This document shows positions 29,963-39,371 of a DNA stretch of 44,908 bases, piece after piece. The stretch spans positions 1 to 44,908 of the forward strand of contig NZ_CALPDG010000032.1 in NCBI RefSeq assembly GCF_943193195.1. Direction: 5' to 3'. Each line of letters opens with the position of its first letter. Position 1 is the stretch's first letter. The notes beneath the pieces were generated by a model. That model did not search any database and had not been told where the DNA came from. It saw only the letters and a list, made by a program, of their open reading frames with translations. Source of the DNA: Mediterraneibacter agrestimuris (GTDB lineage: Bacteria; Bacillota; Clostridia; Lachnospirales; Lachnospiraceae). Position numbers and translations under genes: made by a program.

Positions 29963-30515
29963 TATCCAGGCGGATATGCATTTGAGCAGCCAGGAAAATG
30001 TAATAGCTTACGGAACGGTCACGGTCGGGGACTGCATACGGTTTACTGTCTTTGTACGGAAATATACCGGTCCGGACGGGGAAGAAAAAATATTTATCAG
30101 TTACCCGAGGCTCCTGAAAAAGGGGGAGTGGCGTAACGTACTTACCCTGGAGGGAGAGGTGAGGGAGCAGATTCAGGAAGCGGTCGGGGAAGCATTAAAA
30201 AGGGAGATCACCAGGGATCTGTATCTCCCGCCTGTAGAAGTGGAGGCGGTTGTGCCGGTCCCCCAAAAAGTACAGGGGCGGGCTGTGATCTGCGCGGTCG
30301 CCAGTATAAAAACCTGCGGCGTATCCATCCACGGGATCACAATCAAACGCGGCGAGAAAGGGTATTTTGTCAATATGCCGCAGTTTCAAACGGCATCAGG
30401 AAAATGGCAGGACGCAGTCTATGGAACAAGCGCCGCAATGCAGCAGAACATAAAAGAAGCAGTACTGGAAGAATATCAGAAGATCTTACGAGAAAACGGA
30501 AAGGAGCAGACATGA
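29955..30515 (+). CDS. SpoVG-like protein with two SpoVG-type repeats
   Basis: 186 residues from ATG 29955 (AAGGAGGGGG six bases ahead; GTG 29934 and ATG 29937 lie before it). The C-terminal half is a good SpoVG match: CAVASIKTCGVSIHGITIKR, then GYFVNMPQFQTASGKWQD and IKEAVLEEYQKIL. The N-terminal half (IAYGTVTVGDCIRFTVFVRK, IFISYPRL, EQIQEAVGEAL) follows the same pattern more loosely. SpoVG is a small DNA/RNA-binding regulator of about 90 residues; a duplicated version on a mobile element probably regulates transfer or host genes. Confidence 0.75.
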   Translation: MHDIQADMHLSSQENVIAYGTVTVGDCIRFTVFVRKYTGPDGEEKIFISYPRLLKKGEWRNVLTLEGEVREQIQEAVGEALKREITRDLYLPPVEVEAVVPVPQKVQGRAVICAVASIKTCGVSIHGITIKRGEKGYFVNMPQFQTASGKWQDAVYGTSAAMQQNIKEAVLEEYQKILRENGKEQT

Positions 30516-30598
30516 TCATATTTATTGATGAGGAAACGATAACAATAGAAGAGCTTATGGAGGAAACAGAAGATGACGCAGAAAACGAAAGAGTATAG
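30512..30598 (+). CDS. 28-residue acidic microprotein
   Basis: ATG 30512 overlaps the SpoVG-like stop (ATGA) and TAG 30596-30598 overlaps the ardC start region. AAGGAG is 6 bases ahead. The product begins MIIFIDEETITIEELMEETE and is strongly acidic. A tight overlap on both sides supports real translation. It might mimic DNA charge or only couple translation to ardC. Confidence 0.5.
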   Translation: MIIFIDEETITIEELMEETEDDAENERV

Positions 30599-32024
30599 GG
30601 AAAAGATAGCAGAAGAGTTTTTAAACCTTCTTGAGGAGAAGCAGCTGGACTGGAAAAAAGAATGGGAAAAAATGGGGCGTCCGATGAATGCGAAGAGCGG
30701 ACACGGATATAAAGGACTCAACCTGTTCCACCTTTCCCTTATTGCCATGGAACGGGGGTATAAGGACTCCCGCTGGGCAACATTTAAGCAGATAGAGGAG
30801 CAGGGATGGAGGCTGAAAAATGCAAAAGGACAGGGTGTAAAAGTAGAATACTGGTTTATGTGGGACCATAAGGAGGGGAAAGCGGTCACATGGGAAGAAT
30901 ACCGGAAACGGGAACCGGATAAGGCGAGGTACAAACTCCGGGCACGGTATTCCACAGTATTCAATGCGGACCTGATACAGGGGATCCCGGCTATGCCGGA
31001 GCCGGAGAGACGTGATATAAACCCGGATGAACTGGTCGGGCGGATAGCAAAAAATATGGAAGTTGAAATTATAAATGATGGCGGATACCATGCTTTTTAC
31101 AGACCGTCAGAAGATAAGATCCATCTGCCGGAGCCGGAGTATTTTTATACGGATTATGCCTACAATTCTACTGCGCTTCATGAGCTGTCCCACGCATCGG
31201 GGGCAGCCCACCGGCTGAACCGTAATATGGGATACGGTTTTGGAACGGAAACGTATGCTTTTGAGGAACTGGTGGCAGAAATAAGTTCCTGTTTCGTATC
31301 CGTGAATCTTCAGATGGAGCAGGACCAGTCACATATCGATAACCATAAGGCATATGTGCAGAGCTGGGTCAAGGCTATCCGGGAACAACCGGATACGCTT
31401 GTAAAAGCTGTCCAACAGGCAGAAGAGGCGGCAAATTACCTGGAATATAAAGCGGAACTGATTCCGGAAAAAGAGTATAAAAAACAGGAGGAAGCATCAA
31501 TGGAGATTGAAGAAAAAGGGGATGCAAGAATATCTGAAAAAGCGGAGGAGGAAGCAGCCCGCTTTGGACGGCAGCAAAAAAGCGGGGAAGGGATCTTGGA
31601 GGTTTTAAATGATGTACAGCAAAAGACAATGGACATCCGTGAGGATATCGCTTTTTTTGAAGATTTTATGATGGAACACAATCTTCCGCTTCCGAAAAAA
31701 GAGCCGGAGAGGGAAGGAAAACAGGAGTATTATGTGATCGATGACCGGAAGACAGGGAATACGGTGCGTCTGCCAGACGGAAAGGAATTACGGATCAGTG
31801 ATCCGGACACGGCAAGTGAACTGGTAGAAAATCTGAACAAAATGGAGGATGTGAGAGGAGACTATATCTATACGGAAAAGGGGGAGAAGGGAGCAAAGGA
31901 ATTAGGCTTGGAAGAAAGAAAAGCCGGGACAACGGCAATGTTCGGACATAAACCATTGCAGGACGGAATCACAGCACAAGCATGGAAGGAAAAAGGTTAT
32001 GTTGCACGTACACCGAAATTATAA
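30573..32024 (+). CDS. ardC: ArdC-like antirestriction/zincin protein
   Basis: 483 residues. The N-terminal ssDNA-binding DUF1738-type region (about 1-130) has NAKSGHGYKGLNLFHL and RARYSTVFNADLIQG. The zincin domain has ALHELSHASG (His203, Glu204, His207) and FEELVAEISSCF. ArdC proteins protect incoming single-stranded DNA from host restriction on entry. The C-terminal 170 residues (helical, then VRLPDGKELRI) are an extension. In the mobilisation/coupling operon, right where early-entry genes are expected. Confidence 0.88.
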   Translation: MTQKTKEYREKIAEEFLNLLEEKQLDWKKEWEKMGRPMNAKSGHGYKGLNLFHLSLIAMERGYKDSRWATFKQIEEQGWRLKNAKGQGVKVEYWFMWDHKEGKAVTWEEYRKREPDKARYKLRARYSTVFNADLIQGIPAMPEPERRDINPDELVGRIAKNMEVEIINDGGYHAFYRPSEDKIHLPEPEYFYTDYAYNSTALHELSHASGAAHRLNRNMGYGFGTETYAFEELVAEISSCFVSVNLQMEQDQSHIDNHKAYVQSWVKAIREQPDTLVKAVQQAEEAANYLEYKAELIPEKEYKKQEEASMEIEEKGDARISEKAEEEAARFGRQQKSGEGILEVLNDVQQKTMDIREDIAFFEDFMMEHNLPLPKKEPEREGKQEYYVIDDRKTGNTVRLPDGKELRISDPDTASELVENLNKMEDVRGDYIYTEKGEKGAKELGLEERKAGTTAMFGHKPLQDGITAQAWKEKGYVARTPKL

Positions 32025-32041
32025 AAAGAGAGGGTTTGAGT

Positions 32042-33358
32042 ATGGAGAGCAGAGAAGAGAGCATAGAAAGAGATAAGATACTGATGAGTGTAAAAAGAAC
32101 ATCATTGTTGATGGACCCGTTTTTTAAGATTGGTGCTGCCGGTACAGTCATGATGGTTGTTTTTCTGGCAAGGATGGTGAAGGAGCATAAGTTAAATAAG
32201 GGCGAATTTAAAGATTTTCAGGAATTTCTGAAAGCGACTGGCGGAAAATATAAGCTGGTGAACATACCGGTAGATAAAAAGAACGGACTTGCCTGGCTTG
32301 GTCAGAGTGACTTTTCAAAGGAACTGGACAAACTCCGGGAATTGGGAATCCGTTTTACTGTAATGCCTGACCTAAATGAACAGGATTCCTTCCAGCAGCT
32401 GGCAGTTTATGAAGAGGATAAAGAAAAATTCGCGGCATGGTATGAAAGTTACCTGGCATCTAAAATGCAGGGAGGAGAAAAAGAATTAGAGAATTTAAAG
32501 GCTTTTACAGAAGGCCAGGTTTCCATTGTAAGTGTCCCCCTTGAAGGAAAAGAAAAATTTTTTGAACAGGACTTTAAAACACTGGGAATAAATTATGCCA
32601 TATTACCGGATCTGCATGTTGGGGACGGGGATATACATTTAATAGCTGCCAATACGGACCTGGATAAGCTGCAGTACTGGTATGAAAAATATAAGGAAGA
32701 CTGTTTTAATGCCGGCGAAGAGGTGAAGGATATGAAAGTGGTCGAAATGAAAGACTATACCAGGACCGGGGAACTGACAGAAGAACAGTATATTGACACA
32801 GCAGGCGAGGAGTTAAAAAAAGCGAATGAGAAATATGAAGGAAAAGAGCCGGGAGTGATTGAAAACAGTGTGCGTTCACAGGAAACAGGAATAAAAAGTG
32901 AAACAGATGAGGCTTATGAGAAATTTAAGGCGGATAAGGGGTATCAGGAGATTTCAATCAACCGTGATACCCTGGTGGATAATATGTCCCTTGGCGAAGA
33001 GCAGCAGAAAAAACTGGTAGAAAGAGGAATGTTTGCAAGCAGGATCCCGGGAACGTATCTTGAAAGTGAACAAATACTGCTCGTTCCGACCGAACAGGTA
33101 TTTCAGACGGATAACGGGCAGACGTACCTCGCATTCCTTGAAAAGAATGAGAAACCGCTTGTACTGGACCGGAACGGAAAACCAATACCTGTTATGGAAC
33201 GTTCTACCGGCGCGGAGCTGTTCCAAAAAAGCTATAACCCGGTGAACCAAAAATTTGCGCATAGAAATAAGATACAGATAGGAATTGATAAGCCGGTAGA
33301 AAACGTGCAAAAAGGCATCCCGTCAAAGGCGCCGGCGCCGCCTTTGAAAGTGAAGTAA
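32042..33358 (+). CDS. PcfB-like (DUF3801-type) coupling-protein partner
   Basis: 438 residues from ATG 32042; a longer in-frame start lies inside ardC. One hydrophobic segment near 28-43 (IGAAGTVMMVVFLARMV), then two related modules (about 52-145 and 150-240) each with FTVMPDLN or YAILPDLH and WYESYLASK or WYEKYKEDC. The pattern recalls PcfB/DUF3801 proteins, which partner the VirD4-type PcfC encoded just downstream. A third domain (about 295-390) and a basic C-terminus follow. Family assignment is from layout and loose pattern. Confidence 0.55.
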   Translation: MESREESIERDKILMSVKRTSLLMDPFFKIGAAGTVMMVVFLARMVKEHKLNKGEFKDFQEFLKATGGKYKLVNIPVDKKNGLAWLGQSDFSKELDKLRELGIRFTVMPDLNEQDSFQQLAVYEEDKEKFAAWYESYLASKMQGGEKELENLKAFTEGQVSIVSVPLEGKEKFFEQDFKTLGINYAILPDLHVGDGDIHLIAANTDLDKLQYWYEKYKEDCFNAGEEVKDMKVVEMKDYTRTGELTEEQYIDTAGEELKKANEKYEGKEPGVIENSVRSQETGIKSETDEAYEKFKADKGYQEISINRDTLVDNMSLGEEQQKKLVERGMFASRIPGTYLESEQILLVPTEQVFQTDNGQTYLAFLEKNEKPLVLDRNGKPIPVMERSTGAELFQKSYNPVNQKFAHRNKIQIGIDKPVENVQKGIPSKAPAPPLKVK

Positions 33359-33370
33359 GGGGGGACGATA

Positions 33371-35575
33371 ATGATAGAAAGGAAGAAAACCCCGTGGGGG
33401 ATCCTGCTGACATTCCTGGTTTTCCTGCTGGCCGCGACATACTATCTGTGCGGACTGTTTCTGATGCCGGGAGTGACACTGCTTAATTATCAGGAAAAAT
33501 TGCTTTATATTGTTACGCACCCGTTCCGGCTGTACTGGAACAAGAATACACTGCCGTTTATGGGAGCCGCGTTATTGGCTTGGATCATGTTCACGGCATG
33601 GTTTTTGAATTATTACCGGAATTTCCATTTTGGGAAAGAAAATGGAACAGAGGAATGGGCAGACGTGAAGGCGCTGGGGAAAAGGCTGAAAGATCCCGAC
33701 CCGATGCGGAATACCTACTTAAGTGAAAATATCGCGATTGGATTCGACGCGCTGTCGAATATGAATATGCTGGTACTGGGCGGCTCCGGTTCTTACAAAA
33801 CAACCTCTGTACTGACAAGGAACCTGCTGATGGGCTGCTGTACAAACGTAATCCTTGATATTAAGGGCGACCTGCTGCGAAAACACGGGAATTATCTAAA
33901 AGCACAGGGGATTACGGTAAGGGCCTTAAATTTAATCAATCCGGAGGAATCAGACCGGTATAACCCATTTGCCTATATTGAAAAGGAGACGGACCTGATC
34001 AGGCTGATCACGAATATACAGATTGCTGTGAAGCCGCCGGATGCCATGAAAGGAGATCCCTTCTGGGACGACGGCGTAGCCCTGTATCTGCAGGCTATGT
34101 TTTATCATGAGTGGCTGGAGGCAAAGGAGGGAAAGCGGAAACCGACGATGAATAATATACTGCGGCTCGTCAATATGGAATCCAAACAGACAGACGAAGA
34201 AGGGACAACAGCGCTTCAGGAAGAAATGGACAGGCTGGCTTCGATATATGGGAACGATTATCCGCCTGTCCGGGATTACAGGAAGTTAAAAGAGGGCGCG
34301 ACTGAGACTGTAAGAAGTATTATCATTATGGTAAACGCTATGTTTAGGCTATGTGAAACAGCATCCATGAAACGGATCTTAGAAGATGACGATATTGACA
34401 TCCCAGCCCTCGGGCTTGGCATAGACGGAAATCCAAACAGGAAAACGGCGCTGTTTCTTGTAATGCCGGATAATGACCCGTCATTCAATTTTTTCATATC
34501 CATGTTTTATACACAGATGTTTGATGTGCTGATCCGGATTGCGGATTTTAAATGCCATGGGTCGCTTCCGATCCATGTAAGGTTATGGGCGGATGAGTTC
34601 TATGCGGGGCCAAAGCCGCGGGATACGGAAAAACTGATGGGGACAATCCGGAGCAGAAATATGTCCATTATCCCAATGCTGCAGTCAATTTCACAGATTA
34701 AGACAATATTCCCACAGGATAAGTGGGAGATCTTTAATGAAAACTGTGCCGCAGTGATCTACATGGGTTCCGGGCCAACTGCTTATAATACACACAAATA
34801 CATATCGGATATGCTCGGTGAAATGACCATAGACAAAAGGGACGATGACACATCAATGGGAGCCCATGGCAGTTCCAGTTTAAGAAACAGCCGTGCAGGA
34901 AGAGTATTGATGACCCCGGGAGAAGTAAAAAGAATGCCGCGTAAGAATTGTATCCTTTTTATAGAGGGGCAATATCCGGTGTATGACTATAAAGCGCTGC
35001 CGTTTCACACAAAACAATGGAAAGAATCAGAGGAAATGGCAGGGAAGGACGGGTATAAGCATCCGGTCAGGGTCGTGTATAATGAACAGACCATGACTTA
35101 CCGGACGCTTACATCACGGGAGCCGATCCAGTTCCTTGATAAGGCAGATCTTGATTTTTATAAACAGGCAGAAAAAACAGATCCGTCCATCAAGGTCTTT
35201 GAATTAGAGGAAAAAGACTTTTTGTATCTGAACTGGCGAAAGCAGCCGCCGATATCGGAAGGGGAGATTGAGGAGATCTTCAGGCAGGCAAAAAAGCAGC
35301 AGGACGGACAAAAAGGAGAGGATAGGGAGCTGCCCGAGGATGTATTGATCCTGCGGCAGGGAAAAGACGGGGATAAGACCCCGGAAGCATGGAACCTAAA
35401 TGGAAGCATATATGAGTGCATAAAGAGGTATGCGGCAAGGCTTGATGAAGAGCAGTTGAATGAGATTATTTTAGGGCTGGAAGCAGGACTTACCGAAAAA
35501 CAGGTGAAATCCTATTTCTGCTTATCTGCAGATAAGATGCGGCAGTTTAGGCTTGCTTATGTATTCAGTAAATAA
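33371..35575 (+). CDS. virD4: VirD4/TraG-type coupling protein
   Basis: 734 residues. Two N-terminal spans (about 8-30 and 55-78), then a AAA+ motor: Walker A GGSGSYKTT (about 136-144), NVILDIKGD, Walker B-like RLWADEFYAG (about 404), RSRNMSIIPMLQS. The extended C-terminal region (about 600-734) is helical. It docks the relaxosome to the secretion channel. GGGGGGA ahead of ATG 33371. Together with MobA and VirB4 it completes the transfer core. Confidence 0.95.
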   Translation: MIERKKTPWGILLTFLVFLLAATYYLCGLFLMPGVTLLNYQEKLLYIVTHPFRLYWNKNTLPFMGAALLAWIMFTAWFLNYYRNFHFGKENGTEEWADVKALGKRLKDPDPMRNTYLSENIAIGFDALSNMNMLVLGGSGSYKTTSVLTRNLLMGCCTNVILDIKGDLLRKHGNYLKAQGITVRALNLINPEESDRYNPFAYIEKETDLIRLITNIQIAVKPPDAMKGDPFWDDGVALYLQAMFYHEWLEAKEGKRKPTMNNILRLVNMESKQTDEEGTTALQEEMDRLASIYGNDYPPVRDYRKLKEGATETVRSIIIMVNAMFRLCETASMKRILEDDDIDIPALGLGIDGNPNRKTALFLVMPDNDPSFNFFISMFYTQMFDVLIRIADFKCHGSLPIHVRLWADEFYAGPKPRDTEKLMGTIRSRNMSIIPMLQSISQIKTIFPQDKWEIFNENCAAVIYMGSGPTAYNTHKYISDMLGEMTIDKRDDDTSMGAHGSSSLRNSRAGRVLMTPGEVKRMPRKNCILFIEGQYPVYDYKALPFHTKQWKESEEMAGKDGYKHPVRVVYNEQTMTYRTLTSREPIQFLDKADLDFYKQAEKTDPSIKVFELEEKDFLYLNWRKQPPISEGEIEEIFRQAKKQQDGQKGEDRELPEDVLILRQGKDGDKTPEAWNLNGSIYECIKRYAARLDEEQLNEIILGLEAGLTEKQVKSYFCLSADKMRQFRLAYVFSK

Positions 35576-35584
35576 TGAAAATGA

Positions 35585-35635
35585 CACGTAAAAACACGTA
35601 TAAGCGTTGACGCACGTAAAAATACGTGATATAAT
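35585..35635 (+). promoter_or_regulatory. HicAB promoter with overlapping operator
   Basis: TTGACG (35607-35612), 17-bp spacer, TATAAT (35630-35635). The spacer is filled by the perfect inverted repeat CACGTA-AAAA-TACGTG (35613-35628); two further half-sites CACGTA lie at 35585 and 35595. This is the expected layout for autorepression by HicB, whose C-terminal RHH-like domain would bind the repeats. Confidence 0.8.
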
Positions 35636-35666
35636 GTAAAGATGATAAGGAAAGGAGATACAAAAG

Positions 35667-35855
35667 ATGCCAATGACACCGAGAGAGATGATAAAACATC
35701 TCAAGAAAAACGGGTTTGAGGAAATTAGTCAAAATGGTTCTCATGTAAAAATGAGAAATCAGGCGACTGGGAAAACAGTTGTTGTTCCTTATCACTCCAA
35801 AGCCATGAAAAGAGGGCTAGAGCAGGCAATATTAAAACAAGCGGGACTTAAATAG
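35667..35855 (+). CDS. hicA: HicA toxin
   Basis: 62 residues with the HicA dsRBD-like fold: REMIKHLKKNGFEEISQNGS, HVKMRN, TVVVPYHSKAMKRGLEQAIL. The active histidine is in GSHVKM. HicA toxins cleave mRNA. AAAGGAGA nine bases ahead. The toxin-first order with HicB behind is usual. Confidence 0.93.
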   Translation: MPMTPREMIKHLKKNGFEEISQNGSHVKMRNQATGKTVVVPYHSKAMKRGLEQAILKQAGLK

Positions 35856-35888
35856 TCCCGTGCCTGAAAAGAAAGAGAGGTGTTATAT

Positions 35889-36287
35889 ATGGGAAAATTA
35901 TTTTATCCAGCAGTCTTTCACACAGCAGAAGAAGGCGGATTCTGGGTAGAGTTTCCAGATTTGCCGGAGTGTTTAACAGAAGGTGACGATATGCAGCAGG
36001 CATACGAAATGGCAGTAGAAGCGCTGGGAATTTGTCTGACTGGTCGAAAAGAAGATGGAGAAACCATTCCAAAACCAACAGAAATTAATAAAATAGATGT
36101 GGAAAATGGAATTCTGGTAATTGTGGAGTTTGACATGTTGGAGTATCAAAAAAAACATAATTCACGTGCGGTTAAAAAGACGCTCAGCATTCCGGAATGG
36201 TTAAATGAAGAAGCTGTTGCCAGAGGGGTGAACTTTTCGCAGTTACTGCAGGAAGCATTGATGGTAAAGCTAAACATCGGAAGATAG
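35889..36287 (+). CDS. hicB: HicB antitoxin
   Basis: 132 residues from ATG 35889 (GAGAGGTG ahead). The degenerate RNase H-like domain FYPAVFHTAEEGGFWVEFPD, LPECLTEGDDMQQAYEMA is followed by a C-terminal RHH-like part (KKTLSIPEWLNEEAVARGVN, FSQLLQEAL). It neutralises HicA and represses the operon through the CACGTA repeats. The last gene before the chromosome junction; it would punish loss of the element. Confidence 0.93.
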   Translation: MGKLFYPAVFHTAEEGGFWVEFPDLPECLTEGDDMQQAYEMAVEALGICLTGRKEDGETIPKPTEINKIDVENGILVIVEFDMLEYQKKHNSRAVKKTLSIPEWLNEEAVARGVNFSQLLQEALMVKLNIGR

Positions 36288-36299
36288 AAACGGGAGTAT

Positions 36300-36848
36300 A
36301 GGTTATTACGATTTGGCGGTCCAGACGGTGAGTTAGCAGCATCTATGCGTTATCTGTCGCAAAGATATACAATGCCATACAAAGAGGTTACTGGCATACT
36401 GACCGATATAGGTACGGAAGAACTTGCCCACATGGAGATGATTTGCTCAATTGTTTATCAGCTGACCAAAGACCTTTCGCCGGAAGAAATCAAAGAATCT
36501 GGTTTTGATAAATATTATGTAGATCATACACTTGCTCTCTGGCCGCAGTCAGCGGGAGGAACACCGTGGACAGCAACGTATTTGCAATCTAAGGGAGATC
36601 CGATTACAGATTTACATGAAGATATGGCAGCAGAACAGAAGGCACGTACAACTTATGACAATATTTTACGTCTGGTTAAGGATCCGGAGGTGTGCGATCC
36701 GATTCGTTTCTTGAGAAAGCGTGAAATTATTCATTATCAGAGGTTTGGCGAAAGTCTTCGGATTGTTCAGGAGAATTTGGACAGCAAGAATTTTTATGCA
36801 ATCAATCCGGAATTTGACATTCGTCAGGGATGTGGCTGTAAGAAATAA
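36300..36848 (+). pseudogene. cotJC: Manganese catalase / CotJC-like gene, 5' truncated at the element boundary
   Basis: From about 36312 the frame reads FGGPDGELAASMRYLSQRY and continues to IRQGCGCKK (36848). This is the family's pattern, with the metal ligands in TDIGTEELAHMEMI and EQKARTTYDN, RKREIIHYQRF. Normal family members have about 28 more residues before GGPDGE. Here the bases upstream have no start, no ribosome site and end in unrelated DNA after hicB. An internal ATG at 36345 is not preceded by a ribosome site. It is probably broken by insertion of the element; the 5' part should be at its other end. Confidence 0.75.
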
Positions 36849-36863
36849 TAATTTTTTATAGTC

Positions 36864-36897
36864 AAAAGGGGCTGTAAGAAAATTGACAGCCCCTTTT
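36864..36897 (+). terminator. Bidirectional terminator between cotJC remnant and MCP
   Basis: AAAAGGGGCTGT and ACAGCCCCTTTT, 12 perfect pairs with a ten-base loop. Serves the plus-strand cotJC and the minus-strand chemotaxis gene that ends at 36934. Confidence 0.85.
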
Positions 36898-36933
36898 GTA
36901 ATGACTTGTGTTTTTTATATCTTATCTTAAAGA

Positions 36934-38880
36934 TTATTTTAGCCGGAACTTACGCACTAGATTGTTCATCAGCAGAGACTGGTCCGACAAATTCTGGGAG
37001 GTAGCGGCACTTTCTACAGAAGTAGTAGAAGTATTTTGGACAACAATGGAAATCTGTTCAATTCCTTCTGTAACCTGAGAAATTGCGGTCGTCTGGCTCT
37101 CGATAGCCTCTACCACGGCATTCATTTTAATTGTCACATTTTCGGCTATAGAATTTGTTTTATCCAGTGATTCTGTTACCTGGTCTACTACCTGACCACC
37201 TTCTATGACGGCTGCGATAGAGCTTTCAATAAGTTCTTTGGTAGCTTTGGCGGCTTCGTCAGACTTGGAAGCGAGGTTGCGGACTTCATCAGATACTACA
37301 GCAAAGCCTTTGCCGGCACTGCCTGCCCGTGCTGCTTCTACGGCAGCGTTTAGTGCAAGAATGTTTGTCTGGAAAGCAATATTTTCAATTGCATCAATAA
37401 TTTTACCAATTTCTGTAGAAGAGTTTGATATTTTTTCCATAGCGTTATTCAGCTCTTTGACATAATCTACACTGCTGCGCAGCTGAGCATCAGCCTGGTT
37501 TACAAATTCTCCCGCTTCAGCGGCAGCTTCTGCAGTTTGTTTTGCATTATCTGCGATACCGGATACCGTAGATGAAAGTTCCTGAACAGCGCTGGCCTGC
37601 TCGGTAGCGCCCTGGCTCAGGGACTGTGCGCCGTTGGACACCTGAACGGCGCTGGTTGATACTGTTTCAGCAGATTGGCTGATCTGGAGAAGTGTGTCTC
37701 TTAATGAGCTGTGGATTGCCTTGATAGACTTTTCTATCACTATAAAATCGCCCCAGTATGTACGCGTAATCTCTTCATGGAAGTCCCCTTCACCCATTTT
37801 ACCCAAATGATGTGATACATCCTGTACTACGTCATTCAAACGGAGAATGGTTGAATCCAAGGCTTTGGTAAGCTCAGCAGTCTCATCCCGGGATTTCACG
37901 ATGGGAGTAGGGGTCTGTAGGTCACCGTCAGCCAGCTTTTCTAACCGTATAACACAGTTCCGGATAGGGTTAGAAATAGACTTGCCGACTTTTACTGCTA
38001 CAGGGAAAGTAGCAATCACGACCAGGACAATGACCAGGAGTGTAAGCAGGATGCTCCGGTCCAGTGTGGATTTAAACTCCCGCTGGCTGACTTCAATAGC
38101 AATACTCCATTCTTGATTACCGTCAATGGGAGCGAATCCCACAAGCTTGTTGTCACCATAGAAATTGTATGTACCGAAACCAGTTTCTCTCTGGATCATG
38201 CTCTGATTCACTGCTGCCACATCTGCCATGTCAGGGTTCTCCTCGGCAGCTTTTATCATGTTGGAACCCTCTTCTACGATAGAACGGTCCCGGTGACCGA
38301 TAACATTTCCATTATTGTCCAGTACATAGGCAACGCCATCGTTGCCCATAGCCAGATTCACTACAATTTCCGATAAAAAGTCGGCATTAATGCTTCCATA
38401 AACTATACCATCGAAACGACCATTTGTGATAATGGGAACTTCTAAAAGAAAGACCATCCGACTGCCGTCATTCATGATGTCAGAGATATAAGGTTTCATT
38501 GTTTCTTTACATTGTTTGAAATAGTCTTCCTCAGAGTAATTGTCGCCGGTGGAGGAAAGACCGTTGGTATCTATTTTTCCGGTATAGAGAAAACCGTTGC
38601 GTTCTGCTATGTCATTACGGACAGAAACCAGTTTTTGAGCGTCAGGGGCGGACTCACGGAAAATATCGGAAGCGGCGGCTTCCTCAAGAGCAGTCCAGTA
38701 TTTGTCCATCCTCCATTCCACTGCATCTGCTGCCATTTGTGTGGCAGGACCTAAAGTTTTTGTCATCAGATCATCAATCCCGCTGGCATTTAAAAGAGCT
38801 GTGATCACCCCGATGAGAATTGAGCCAACTATTACCACTGATAGCATGCTGATTTGAATTTTTGATTTGATAGACTTCAT
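36934..38880 (-). CDS. Methyl-accepting chemotaxis protein with Cache-type sensor
   Basis: 648 residues from the ATG ending at 38880 ([19 protein letters not shown] nine bases ahead; a longer start at 38898 contains that site). TM1 is about 10-30, the periplasmic-side dCache-like domain about 31-270 ([43 protein letters not shown]), TM2 about 275-297, then HAMP and a signalling hairpin with the tip VVEAIES or [20 protein letters not shown] and [20 protein letters not shown]. Binds a small ligand and signals to CheA. A chromosomal gene. Confidence 0.92.
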   Translation of the reverse strand: MKSIKSKIQISMLSVVIVGSILIGVITALLNASGIDDLMTKTLGPATQMAADAVEWRMDKYWTALEEAAASDIFRESAPDAQKLVSVRNDIAERNGFLYTGKIDTNGLSSTGDNYSEEDYFKQCKETMKPYISDIMNDGSRMVFLLEVPIITNGRFDGIVYGSINADFLSEIVVNLAMGNDGVAYVLDNNGNVIGHRDRSIVEEGSNMIKAAEENPDMADVAAVNQSMIQRETGFGTYNFYGDNKLVGFAPIDGNQEWSIAIEVSQREFKSTLDRSILLTLLVIVLVVIATFPVAVKVGKSISNPIRNCVIRLEKLADGDLQTPTPIVKSRDETAELTKALDSTILRLNDVVQDVSHHLGKMGEGDFHEEITRTYWGDFIVIEKSIKAIHSSLRDTLLQISQSAETVSTSAVQVSNGAQSLSQGATEQASAVQELSSTVSGIADNAKQTAEAAAEAGEFVNQADAQLRSSVDYVKELNNAMEKISNSSTEIGKIIDAIENIAFQTNILALNAAVEAARAGSAGKGFAVVSDEVRNLASKSDEAAKATKELIESSIAAVIEGGQVVDQVTESLDKTNSIAENVTIKMNAVVEAIESQTTAISQVTEGIEQISIVVQNTSTTSVESAATSQNLSDQSLLMNNLVRKFRLK

Positions 38881-38952
38881 ATCTTGGATTCCTTTCATAA
38901 TAGTTTATATGAGTGGTATAAGCCTTTTGACAGTATCAGCTTACCCGTTAAT

Positions 38953-38981
38953 ATACTACCATAATACAGTAGAATATTCAA
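38953..38981 (-). promoter_or_regulatory. Candidate promoter of the MCP gene
   Basis: On the minus strand TTGAAT (38981-38976), 17-bp spacer, TAGTAT (38958-38953). About 75 bases before the start codon. Confidence 0.45.
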
Positions 38982-39036
38982 GTTGTGCGCATGGTATTTA
39001 TATATAGAAAAATGTACAAAAGACGGGGAGCAATAC

Positions 39037-39068
39037 GCCTGTCTGGTAATAGTGGACAGGCTGTTTTT
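39037..39068 (+). terminator. Orphan terminator-like hairpin
   Basis: GCCTGTC and GACAGGC arms (7 perfect pairs) with an 11-base loop and TGTTTTT directly behind, in a spacer with no plus-strand gene upstream. It may end a small RNA or be a leftover. Confidence 0.5.
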
Positions 39069-39148
39069 CATAAAATCAGAGAGGAGTGCTGAGGGAAAAT
39101 GATTTATAAATAATGTTATTTTTTATTACAATTCTTTATAATCAAAGA

Positions 39149-39168
39149 ACCTCGCAATTCTGCGAGGT
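39149..39168 (-). terminator. Hairpin behind tRNA-Pro
   Basis: Eight perfect pairs with an ATTC loop, followed on the minus strand by TCTTTG; a weak T tract. Confidence 0.5.
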
Positions 39169-39174
39169 CTTTAA

Positions 39175-39249
<75 letters not shown>

Positions 39250-39306
39250 TAATGAAATTATTATACTGGATTTAGGAAGAAATGTAAACACATTTTCAAT
39301 TTATAT

Positions 39307-39335
39307 TTGCATAATAAGATTTCACAGGATATAAT
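39307..39335 (+). promoter_or_regulatory. Promoter of the YczE-asnB operon
   Basis: TTGCAT (39307-39312), 17-bp spacer, TATAAT (39330-39335), 36 bases before the ATG at 39372. Confidence 0.75.
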
Positions 39336-39371
39336 AACTTAATAATAAACAAGAATTTAAGGGGAAGAGAA

